NCBI RefSeq assembly: GCF_947498635.1
Contig: NZ_CANMKV010000030.1
Coordinates: 1-55,588, forward strand
DNA from: an uncultured Microbulbifer sp.
GTDB lineage: Bacteria; Pseudomonadota; Gammaproteobacteria; Pseudomonadales; Cellvibrionaceae
Length of the DNA stretch: 55,588 nucleotides
Reading direction: 5' to 3'
Both the position numbers and the translations under genes were made by a program. Numbering within the stretch: the first letter of the stretch is position 1; every line of letters begins with the position of its first letter. Under the pieces are notes generated by a model. It saw only the letters and a program-made list of their open reading frames with translations. It did no database searches and was not told where the DNA came from. Positions 1 to 9,700 of this stretch are shown piece by piece.

Positions 1-1097
1 CGCGTGTAGCATCCTACTTCCGGCATGAATCGATTAAATATGCAGCATAACAGAACTATTTGTCCGCCGGGTTAATAACTGCTACTCCGAATAAGAATAA
101 AACGCCACTCAAAGCATTTTTTTGAAGAATGACTTGGCTAATGCCTCTGAAGAGACTGATAAGGAAATATCTGACTTTTATAGGTGTTGGCTTTGCCATA
201 ATCTTTTTGCATAGCGATTCTTCGTGTAACTTAAATAGCTATCAGTCATCGTTTAGTGGTTCATGATCGAGCCCCAAAGATCTCCTTACTCTTCTCGGCT
301 TTTTTATTAACGATTACAGTCCTAAAGATCCGGTATCGACCTCACGTTTCATGTTATCAAACGATAGTCTGGGGTGATAATGCTCTTCCTACCTATTTAT
401 AGGATTAAACCAAGGTGAAAAGCCAAAGTTGTCGTCCTTGTATAGGTTGCGGGTGGTGAAGAAGCGGATAATGTTAGCCTCCAGATATTAAAAGCCCAAC
501 AGACCGAGTCTACTCAGGTCGTCTCTTTATTCATCGGAGAGGTGCCATGACTGATTATCGAATTGGATGAAACTGATATGGACCCTGCTCGCTCACTTTC
601 CCATTTGTTTGAATGGAAAAATCTGTGTTTGCACAGAATAAATAATAATTCACGTAATTATAGCTTTCGCCCACAATGAATATCTTTTGATGCCGGAACA
701 TATTTTTAATAATTACTATAAAATAAGCACCTTTAATACGTGTATGGTTGGCGGAGCGCTTTATAAAATACTAGAAGATAATGGGCATACTGGACGTGTC
801 CTTGTTGGATTTTAAATAAATAACCCAGGGGCCATATGGCTATCCCGATATTTTCAATATCGATTAAATTTATATAGGTCATTACCCCGAAGTCTCAAAT
901 CAATGTGAGAAACCCGGTCTCGCCAAGATTTCCCCGCCTTTAATTTAGCAATTCTTGCAGAAACAAATTTCTCGACTAATTAAATATCTTGCCCTTGTCT
1001 AAGGCGGAGGGCAAATCTGTTTTTGCCCGTTCCATTCGGCCTTTAGAACTGGTCGGAATTTCAATAAAAATTCCGCTATCAAATTTGGAGAATACAC
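1..1097. other. AT-rich stretch without a recognisable gene
   Basis: No convincing gene. Two short plus-strand frames look protein-like but match nothing I recognise. One at 141-266 (41 codons) has a basic start followed by a hydrophobic segment (LTFIGVGFAIIFLH), like the N-terminus of a small membrane protein or lipoprotein. The other at 690-815 (41 codons) ends in GHTGRVLVGF. Neither has a clear ribosome binding site. The stretch may hold decayed genes plus the promoter of the secreted-protein gene that follows. Confidence 0.5.
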
Positions 1098-1793
1098 ATG
1101 CAGAATCCTTATCGGTGGCTTAGTTGCGGGCTTGCCGCAATTGTTAGTTTTTCAGCTATATCTCAGGCAGCTCTGGCTGGGGATAAAGACACCCTTATTA
1201 CCAATCCGGCTACGCTGGAAGCTATGGGCTTTGAAAAAGAGGCGGATAACGTATATGTCGTTGAAGGCGCTGACCCGGAAAGGCCCTTTGATTCTTCCTT
1301 GTATTCCTCTGGCGACCTTGATACTCAAGAGGGGATATTCCCATCAGGGAGTACAGATTATTCACCCATTACACCGAAGGCATTTATTGGTCGGCAGGAT
1401 ACCACTGGATCGCAATGGTTATATTCTGCAGGAAATGGTGTTGAACTGAGCCGTCTAGGTACTGAGCAATTTGCAGACGCTCAGTTTTGGGACCTACCAA
1501 ACGGTGGCACTTTGGAATTTTTTAGGTGGTGGTGGTCTGATAATGACCCGAATGCGGCGATGGCAACGTTTCTTTTTGAGGTTTGTCAACCTGCCTTTGG
1601 CGCCGGCGCTATAACATACACACTGGTCACTAATAGCACGAGCACTGATGCGGCAAATGGATCAACGGCGATTAACATACCAAGCCGCCCCATTAATACG
1701 CAAGGTTGTTACTATCTTGCTCGTGTACGGTTTGATACAGCAACCACTCTTTTGAGGCTGCAGAAAGTTCGACTCCAGTTTATTCATCCGTAA
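1098..1793 (+). CDS. Secreted protein of unknown function
   Basis: A 231-residue protein that I do not recognise. The N-terminus is a standard Sec signal peptide: basic and polar start, hydrophobic core (GLAAIVSFSAISQAALA), probable cleavage after ALA near residue 27. The mature part is acidic, with a Trp-rich motif (FFRWWWSDND) near the middle and two Cys (EVCQPAF and TQGCYY) that could form a disulfide in a beta-sandwich fold. No catalytic signature is visible. The ATG follows TTTGGAGAATACAC, a good ribosome binding site (GGAG). It stands alone and ends just before a strong stem-loop, facing the TonB-like gene. Probably periplasmic or extracellular. Confidence 0.75.
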   Translation: MQNPYRWLSCGLAAIVSFSAISQAALAGDKDTLITNPATLEAMGFEKEADNVYVVEGADPERPFDSSLYSSGDLDTQEGIFPSGSTDYSPITPKAFIGRQDTTGSQWLYSAGNGVELSRLGTEQFADAQFWDLPNGGTLEFFRWWWSDNDPNAAMATFLFEVCQPAFGAGAITYTLVTNSTSTDAANGSTAINIPSRPINTQGCYYLARVRFDTATTLLRLQKVRLQFIHP

Positions 1794-1819
1794 GACTGCC
1801 CACGCTTAGCAAATCCACT

Positions 1820-1852
1820 GGCAAAGCCCGGCCAAATGGGCCGGGCTTTGCC
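1820..1852. terminator. Bidirectional stem-loop between convergent genes
   Basis: Perfect 14-bp inverted repeat, GGCAAAGCCCGGCC (1820-1833) and its complement (1839-1852), with a 5-nt loop. It lies 26 bases after one stop codon and 22 bases from the convergent stop. There is no T-tract on either side, so it is terminator-like rather than a textbook intrinsic terminator. Confidence 0.6.
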
Positions 1853-1873
1853 CCCTACCCTCTCTACTTAGGC

Positions 1874-2590
1874 TCAGGGGATTCCATACTTTTCTGCCAA
1901 GCGGTCAATATCTGATTGAGCTCGGGAATTATTTGGGCATTTCGCTCTGAACCATGGATTGAGATCAGAGTTTTTGTTACTAACAGGTACGTCTTTAACA
2001 TCCCAGCAGCGATCCCCGATTTGAACAAATCTACCTGTTGAGGTCTTATATCTTGCATCTTTAGGTAAAAACTTACGCACTTTATTGCGGTCACGAATTA
2101 GCTTTTCTTCGAGTTTTGGGTCAAATACAGTGGATTGACTTCCGGCTCGAGGATCTGTAGGGACGCTCAACTGCGGGTTGATTACAGTGGGTACTGGATG
2201 TTTTTCTGGTCTTAACTTGGTCTTCACCTGCACCTTGTAATTTTCCCGAATTGTAGATTTTCTTCTCGGCTCAACTTCGCTGGATCTTTCTTTTGTATTA
2301 TTCTCCGGTTTTTGAGGGCTTATTGAATGCGTAGAGTTAGGCTCTACCGTTAAATAATCAATCTTGGAATTTGCAACTGGTGGAACTTTTTTTATATCCC
2401 TGCGAATCAGTATAATTTCAATCGGGGTCCTGCTGGCTTCCCTGGTTTCTAGGGCTCGTGGAGCTAATGCTATTGGGATGCAGATCAGTACGGCATGTGC
2501 ACCAAGAGAAAGTGTCAAAGAAATTATTAGACGCCAAGTTTCTGCTTTTTTACTTTTATTTTGCAAATCAACTCTATTACTCAGATCCAT
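1874..2590 (-). CDS. Membrane-anchored protein with TonB-like N-terminus
   Basis: A 238-residue protein. A short polar N-terminus is followed by one membrane helix (about residues 20-43) containing Ser28 and His32 in the S-x-x-x-H spacing of the TonB transmembrane helix, where these residues couple to ExbB/ExbD. A long Lys-, Arg-, Ser- and Pro-containing linker (about 50-150) would span the periplasm. The C-terminal part (about 150-238) has two Cys (DRCWDV and RAKCP) and does not resemble the TonB C-terminal domain. It could be a TonB-like energy transducer with an unusual distal domain, or a simple anchored periplasmic protein of unknown role. No exbB/exbD genes are nearby. The ATG has no strong ribosome binding site. 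Confidence 0.65.
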   Translation of the reverse strand: MDLSNRVDLQNKSKKAETWRLIISLTLSLGAHAVLICIPIALAPRALETREASRTPIEIILIRRDIKKVPPVANSKIDYLTVEPNSTHSISPQKPENNTKERSSEVEPRRKSTIRENYKVQVKTKLRPEKHPVPTVINPQLSVPTDPRAGSQSTVFDPKLEEKLIRDRNKVRKFLPKDARYKTSTGRFVQIGDRCWDVKDVPVSNKNSDLNPWFRAKCPNNSRAQSDIDRLAEKYGIP

Positions 2591-3047
2591 CGGTATTGAT
2601 GACCATTTCCTTAATGGGGTTGGTCAATGTCCTTTAATAAAAACCAAATGCTGATTGTGAGGCAGCAGATATGACTCTTACGGGAGGGAAAAGTTCTTCC
2701 CTCATGGACTCAATTCCCTTGCCTTTTATTTTCAAGTGAATAGAGAGAAGAGACTGATGACTGTGGGGAAGGATGATAGTAGAAGCTTTTAAATACATTC
2801 GGTTGTAAATTTAATAAAGCTTGAGGATTGTGGCTACTGTTATCTGATGGTTTCTACTCCGACAACTGTGTGCCAACTAAAGTAAAGAAAACGGTACTCG
2901 TCGAAGACTATTTGGCCTCGTTTGGGCCTCACGGCCCTAACCCCAGTATAACGATTTTCATTCAAGTACGAACACAGTGGGCTATCTTCAATTTTTATGA
3001 CAGCAGATGTAATCCGGTAAACTACCTGTGACCCACGGAGATACGTA
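2591..3047. other. Intergenic region between divergent genes
   Basis: About 460 bases between the divergent TonB-like gene and the carboxymuconolactone-decarboxylase-family gene. Overlapping short frames on both strands at 2828-3064 (67 and 74 codons) look like chance frames. It should carry promoters for both neighbours; I cannot place them with confidence. Confidence 0.4.
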
Positions 3048-3617
3048 ATGCGCATACCAGCCACCCCGCCTGGTGATCTTAACGAGGAACAAAAACCACT
3101 CTATGAAGATATGGCCACTGAGATGAAAGGCTATTTCTCTGGTTTCATCAAAAAGCGCAAAGATGGGGCTTTGCTCGGCCCCTGGGCCCCGGCACTTCGC
3201 TATCCCAAATTTGGCAAACCCTGGTGGGATTACGTAAAAGCGATTTCGGATAATCCCTCGTTGCCAAAATCTGTACGTGAGGTTGCGATCTTGGCTACAG
3301 GTGCACATTTTAAAGCGGGTTATGAACTGTACGCTCACTCCGCTATTGGTGAACAGATCCATTTAGCATCCGATAAGATTGCCACTATTGCAGCTGGGGA
3401 GCGCCCGGTTGACCTGACTTGTGCAGAAAGTACTGCGTACTGTGTTGCGGTATCCCTTGCTGCGGGTGGACGTTTACCTGAGGCCACATGGCAAATGGCG
3501 GTAGAAGCTTTTGGTGAAGGCGGTGCTGCAGAGCTCATTTTCCTGGTTGCCGGATATCATCAGATTTCTGCACTCCTAAATGGTTTCGATGTTGGTATTC
3601 CCAGCGATAAGGATTAA
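3048..3617 (+). CDS. Carboxymuconolactone decarboxylase family protein
   Basis: A 189-residue soluble protein. The family pattern is visible in the middle: SVREVAILATGAHFKAGYEL followed by YAHSAIGEQ, with the conserved Glu, Tyr-Glu and His of the CMD fold. The C-terminal half is helical (AAELIFLVAGYHQISALLNG). It lacks the CxxC of the AhpD peroxidase branch, so it is closer to the decarboxylase-like proteins whose substrates are mostly unknown. The start is supported by GGAGATACGTA upstream of the ATG. It is a single-gene unit and converges with the glucan synthase gene 113 bases downstream. The specific reaction cannot be read from sequence. Confidence 0.85.
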   Translation: MRIPATPPGDLNEEQKPLYEDMATEMKGYFSGFIKKRKDGALLGPWAPALRYPKFGKPWWDYVKAISDNPSLPKSVREVAILATGAHFKAGYELYAHSAIGEQIHLASDKIATIAAGERPVDLTCAESTAYCVAVSLAAGGRLPEATWQMAVEAFGEGGAAELIFLVAGYHQISALLNGFDVGIPSDKD

Positions 3618-3730
3618 TGGAAGTTTAGGTTTGGTGCTATACAAGTCCGGGTACGAGCCTCAGACGTAGCTCTCGCCGCCCGACTCCTGGCTACAACTCT
3701 CACCCTGCGTTCCGAATTGACTATCTTTGT

Positions 3731-6700
3731 CTATCGCAATGTTGGTTTGAATGTCATAACCACTTTGTGTTCTTGGCCATCGTCGATTAGCGGGATCTTA
3801 TTGGTGGAAATTTCTTCGTTATCCAGTGTCAGTTTGGCAATGTCCCGCGGACACCCGCCGCAGTGCTGTACTTCAATGGCATAGCGGCTGCCGCCAAAAC
3901 GCAGAGACAGGTGGTAGTTATCCCAGGACTCAGGCAGACAGGGCTCGATGACAAGGTGATCGCCGTCGAGGATTTTTACCCCCAATAAAGCCTCCAGTGC
4001 GCTCCGATAAAGCCACCCAGAAGCACCGGAATACCAAGTCCAGCCGCCGCGCCCAACGTGAGGCTCTACACCGTAGACATCACCAGCCAGCACATAAGGT
4101 TCGGTGCGGTAGCGCTCTACGGCTGCAGGTGTGTTCGTATGGGTAATCGGATTTAACAAATTAAAGTAGTGCCAGGCACGTTCACTCTGGCCTAGTCCGG
4201 CGGCGGCCCAGACCGCCCAGGTGGCCGCATGTGTATATTGGCCACCATTTTCGCGGATACCTGGAGGATAACCTTTGATGTAGCCGGGGTCTTTCTTAGT
4301 GCGGTTAAACGCTGGTTTGAGGAGCAGTATCTGTCGCGCGACCTCGTTGACCAAATGCCTGTCGGCGGATTCCATTGCGGTGCGTGCGCGTTCGGTTGGT
4401 TCCTGCTGGGAGAGTACGGACCAGGTCTGCGCGATCAGGTCGATTCGGCATTCATCACTTTCCTTGGCGCCAATCGGAGTGCCGTCGTCGTAATAGGCGC
4501 GTCGGTACCAGGCCCCATCCCAGCCACTTTCCTCCACCTGCTGGCGAAAATTCTCACCCAGCAGGCGATAGTATTCCGCCAGGGCGGAGTCCCCAATATA
4601 GTCGCACAGAGGCGCCATATCGCGGCAAACCCGTAGGAGAAACCAGCCCATCCACACGCTTTCGCCGCGGCCGGTGGTGCTAATGCGGCTGAAGCCGTCG
4701 TTCCAGTCGCCGTTGCCGATCACTGGCAGGCCGTGGGGGCCCACTGCTCCGGCGCGCTCAATGGCGCGACAGCAGTGTTCGTAGAGGGACCCCGATTCGT
4801 CACTGTTATCGAACTCCGCGTAGCGCTCGTGCTCGTCCTTCCCAAGAGGTGCCCCAGAGAGGTAGGTGACTGGCTCATTCAAAATGGCGTAGTCGCCGGT
4901 GGTGCGGATGTACTGCGCTGTGACAAAGGGCAACCACAGTAAGTCATCGGAGCAGCGGGTGCGCACACCACGTAAAGGATTTTCGTGCCACCAGTGCAGT
5001 ACATCGCCATCTTGGAACTGTCGTGAGGCCGTGCGCAAAATATGTTGGCGGGTCCATTCAGGCTCTGTCCACAAGAGCGCCTGGACATCCTGTAGTTGAT
5101 CGCGAAAACCAAAGGCGCCGCTGGACTGATAGAAGCCGCTGCGTCCCCACAGGCGGCAGGCCAGGGTCTGATACGGTAGCCAGCGGTTTACCATCAGTTC
5201 GGTGGCCTTATCCGGTACTTGTACCTGCACGGAACTCAGATAGTTTTCCCAAAATTGCTCGAACTGAAGCTGCGAATCTGCGGCTCTGTTCGGGTCCTGA
5301 AACTCATCGGCCAAGGCCAGCGCCTGAGCGCGATCCACACCCTCCCCCATCGCGAAAAACACCTGTTGTGTCGCGCCGGCCGCTAAGTCGATATGAACCT
5401 GATAGGCGGCGCAAGGGTCGCCACCACTCTGCACTCGGCCGGTGAGGCCGATGCGAAACAGAGCCTCCGGTGCCTGCGAACTTCCGGCGCTGCCAATAAA
5501 TTCGTGGCGGTCTGTGGTTAGGCCGTGGGGTGGTAGGCTGGCGGTGAGAAAGGCCACGCCGGGCTTGGCGTCTGGGACGAAGGCGTTGCGGGCCAACAGC
5601 GCATTGCTTTCGGAGACGAATTCGTTGACCAAGTGCGCCCAGCTGCCGCTTCGGGTCAATCCCTGCACCCACTCCACATAGTAAGTAGCTGTCAGGCGCC
5701 GAGGTTTGTTCCAGCAATTTTTCAGGGTGAGACGCCCAATTTTGACTGGGGCAACACGATCGACGGTGATATGCCAGGACTGTTCCAGGCCGTGGCTGTT
5801 ATGGCGGTATTCGGTGTAGCCTGCGCCATGGCGCACTTGGTAATCGGCGTTGGCGGGGCGCGGTGCTGGGGTGGGACTCCAGACCTCAGCGCTCTCTTCG
5901 TCGCGCAGGTAGAGAACTTCGCCGCTGGGATCGCGCACCGGATCGTTATTCCAGGCCGTCAGCCGATGCTCCCCGCTGTTGCCGCTCCAAGTGCAACAGG
6001 AGCCACCCTCGGACACCAGGCAGCCGAAATCGGGATTGGCGATAACATTCACCCAGGGGGCTGGAGGCCGCTGGCCCGGCTCCCCAGCTTTGCCGGCCTG
6101 TAGATGCAGGACGTACTCGCGGCCATCGGCCGTGAAGCCGCCGAGACCATTGTCGAACAAGAGGTCCTTTGGTCGCTCCAGTACGGGGGTGGGTAGTGAC
6201 GTATAGTCGGCAGGCTGCACTGGAACGAAAGGCGGTAGCGGCTGTAGCTGTGCCTGCAGTGCTGAGGCGCTGTTCTCAAGCTGTGCGGCGACAGAACCCG
6301 CAGTGGAATCGAGCAGTACGCGGGCCGCGGCCAGCAGGCCCATGCGGTCAGATTCAGGCAGTTCCTGTCCCGGTACCATTACCACTGAGCCATCCAGTTT
6401 ACGCAGAGTGCGCCCACGGATATCGGCGATCATCTCCTGCAGTCGGTCGCGAGTCTGCTGAGAATAGCCGGCGGAATCCTCGTCGATTATCACCAGGTCA
6501 ATCGCCAGGCCGCGGCCACTCCAGAGGGTGTGCGCCTGCAATACCAACTCGGCAAAATCGATTCCCGGCTCACTGCGGACTTCGACCAGTAGTATCGGAT
6601 TATCCCCAGAAATACCCCGGCTCCAAAGGCAGCGCTGAATATGATGGCTGTGAGCCAAGACCCTGGAGGGCGGGCGGAGCCCCCCCGAGGGGGCCAGTAC

Positions 6701-9700
6701 CGCCGACAGTAAATCCATCATCCAGTGTACGTCGACAGGAGAAATGTGCAGGTTGTGCAGCTCCTGTTCCGACTGCATACGTGCAAGGTCGAACACCCAG
6801 CGCGCTTTAGGGCGCGATCGATAGGAGCGAAGCACCGAAAGAAGCTCTCGCCGGGATTTGCTCGCCCCGGTCAGATAGATCACTTCGATTTCAGATTGTG
6901 GCGGTATGGTTACCTCTTGAGCCGAGGCGATTACCGGGTCGAGCACCGGTCCGGTGGTGCCGGTGAAACCGGCCATCCCATGCTCCAGTGCCAGAGGGCG
7001 AGCGGGTGAGCCACCGCGCCCCAAAAAGCGCATTCGGTCGGTCTCCCACCCCAGGCGGTGATGCACCGCATTGGAAACCAATGCACAGTGGGCCATGTAG
7101 ATGGGCTTTTCATCACTGCTGCGAGGTCGACGACGATAGAGCATCACCTGTTCCTCGGGCAGGTACTGGCTCTCTACAAACAGTTTGGCAAAGGCGGGAT
7201 GGCGTTGATCTTCGCGCTCTGGTGCGAGTACCACTTCTGCGTAATCTGCCAATAGCAGGTGGCGCTCACGATCGCTCTCGTTTTTGATGACCAGTCGACG
7301 GGCTTCGACATCATGCTGAGAGCTGAGGGCGATATGCAGGCGGCAGAAGAGATCCGATTCCCGGCGTTGAAACTCTGCGCTCTGCGGGGAGAAGTTGGTC
7401 ATGCAGTGGCCGGCATCGCCACCACAGGGCGCTAGGCCCACGGAGAAGAGTTCGCCGCTGTCGAGGTCGCGGACATAATTCCAGTGGCCCCACTGGTGCT
7501 TGGTCGGATCCGCCTGCCAGCGTGTCAGAGCGATGTTGTGCCAGTAGCTTCCCCCCGCACCGTCCGCCCCTAACAGCAGGCTGTGGTGCCCATTGGACAG
7601 CAAGTTGTACTGTGGATAGGGCCGCCCAGGCAGAGCCGACCAGCTTCGCAATGCCCCTTCGGCGTGGAAACTGCGTTGCAATCCGGGCTGTTGCCAGGGC
7701 CTCAATGCGGGCCGCGCGGTGGGCACGCGTTCGTGCAACAGCGGTGTCAGACCGGCGATACGCACATCGCTGTGGAAGCGCGCCTGCATGATGTCGTCGT
7801 GCAGGTAGTTGTTGATCGCCAGCAGGATCATTCCCTGATGGTGGCTCATATAAGAACGCACAGTGCGCGCACGGCGCGGTATTGGCTTGGCGGTACGGCC
7901 GTAGTCGATCGCTTCATAGAGGCCGAACTGGCCATAGCCGCCCTCGGCACGCAGATGGCGCAGGTTTTCCATTACTGCGGCGGCGTCGAAGGGCAGCGCC
8001 ATCATGGAGGCGTAAGGTGTAATGACGAGACGCTCGCCGAGGTCGCGGCGAAAACCAATGCCCGGCACCCCAAACGCGCGGTATTGGTAATGCAGTTGGC
8101 TGTCCAGCTCGTAATATCCGGACTCGGCGATACCCCAGGGCAAGGCAAAATTAGCGGTGAATTTGCGGTGTATCTCAATTGCATTGCGACAGGCCCGCCC
8201 CATCAAACTGTGGTCTGGGGTTTCCATCAACAGCCGCGGCATCAAGTACTCGAACAGGGTTGCGCTCCAGGACATCAGCACCACTCGCCGGTGCAGATGC
8301 CGGAATGGACGCTCCAGGTGACGCCAGTGACGCGCGGGGATATCGCCCTTGGCAATCGCCAGGAAGCCGGTCAGGCGCGACTCTGAGGCCAGCAGGTCGT
8401 AGTGATTGGGGTCCAAAGCGGCATCGGTGACGTTGTAGCCGATATGGAAAAGGTGTAGTTCGCGGTCATACAGGAAGCCGAAGTCCATTTCCTCAACCCA
8501 CGCGCGCGCGCGCGTGGCCAAATCCGAGATGTCGAGGAGGTAGTTGTCAGCGTTTTCCCGCGCCCTAACCAGTGCGAGGTGCAGCTTGTCGCACCAGGCA
8601 ATGACTTCATCCTGCCGTTGCTCAGCGCCGCCGATGAGGAGCGCCTGGAGCTGCTGCAATTGGGCCCTCGCCTCTGCGCAGACGTCCGTCATTGTCGCGA
8701 GTGAGACGGGCCTACTCAACAGGGTTTTAAGGGTGGTGAAGCTTTCGGTCACCCGTTCACCGCCGTCCCGGCAGGCTTTCGGGGGTGACTGCATCAGCCG
8801 CAGCCAGGGTTCAAGCTCTTCCTGATAGCGGCGTGCTGCGACGGCGTGGCGGTGCAACTCATCGAGCCATTGGCGCAGGCGCCCCAGGGCCTCAGCGCTG
8901 AAATTCTTTTCATCACCCTCAATCAGTTTCAGCATCTGCTCCTGCAGCCAGGGCACATCCCGTTCGTAGATATCATCGATGGTTTGCCACCAACGATTGT
9001 GTTCCGCTCCAGCTTGCAGGCGTTTGCGGAACTGCGCAATTTGCGCGTTGATCTCGTGGACGTCATCGGAAGCGGAATCCGGATCGACGGGCTGTAGGGT
9101 TTCCGCCATTGCATCGAGAGTATCGGTGATACCCAACACCAACTGGCGGCCGCTTAAAGGCTCAGTTTGCAGCACCTGCAGACCACTGGCCAGGGTCATT
9201 AAACTGCCGGCCAGATTTCCACTGTCCACGGTGGAGACATAACGCGGATTGAGCGGGCGCAATTCGCGCGTCTCGTACCAGTTGAGAAAATGTCCGCGAT
9301 AGCGCTCCAGCCCGCGCATTCTGTCAAAGCTGTTATTCAGCCTTGCCAATAGCAGGCTGAGATCCAGGTAACCGAAATCGTAGGCACTGAGGATGGAGAG
9401 TAAGCCGAGGCCAATATTGGTGGGCGAGGTCCGCCGGGCCAGCACTGCGAGCGGCTCTTCCTGGTAGTTATCCGGCGGCAGCCAGTGGTCGTCTGGGCCC
9501 ATGAAATGTTCGAAGAAAAACCAGGTGCGGCGGCTTAACAAGCGCAGTTCGCGTTTGTCCTCTTCTGTAAGGAAGGAGGTCTCCAATGGACGCGGCTGAT
9601 TAATATGCTGCACCAGCTGCGGGGCGAACAGCCAGGCCAGTATCAGAGGCGCCGCTGGTAGTAAATTGGCGGGCGCGCCAAAAAGAAGACCGGCGATTGT

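Noticed and set aside
2828..3064. Overlapping 67- and 74-codon frames on opposite strands
   Set aside because: Neither has a ribosome binding site or a recognisable family, and they overlap each other almost fully.
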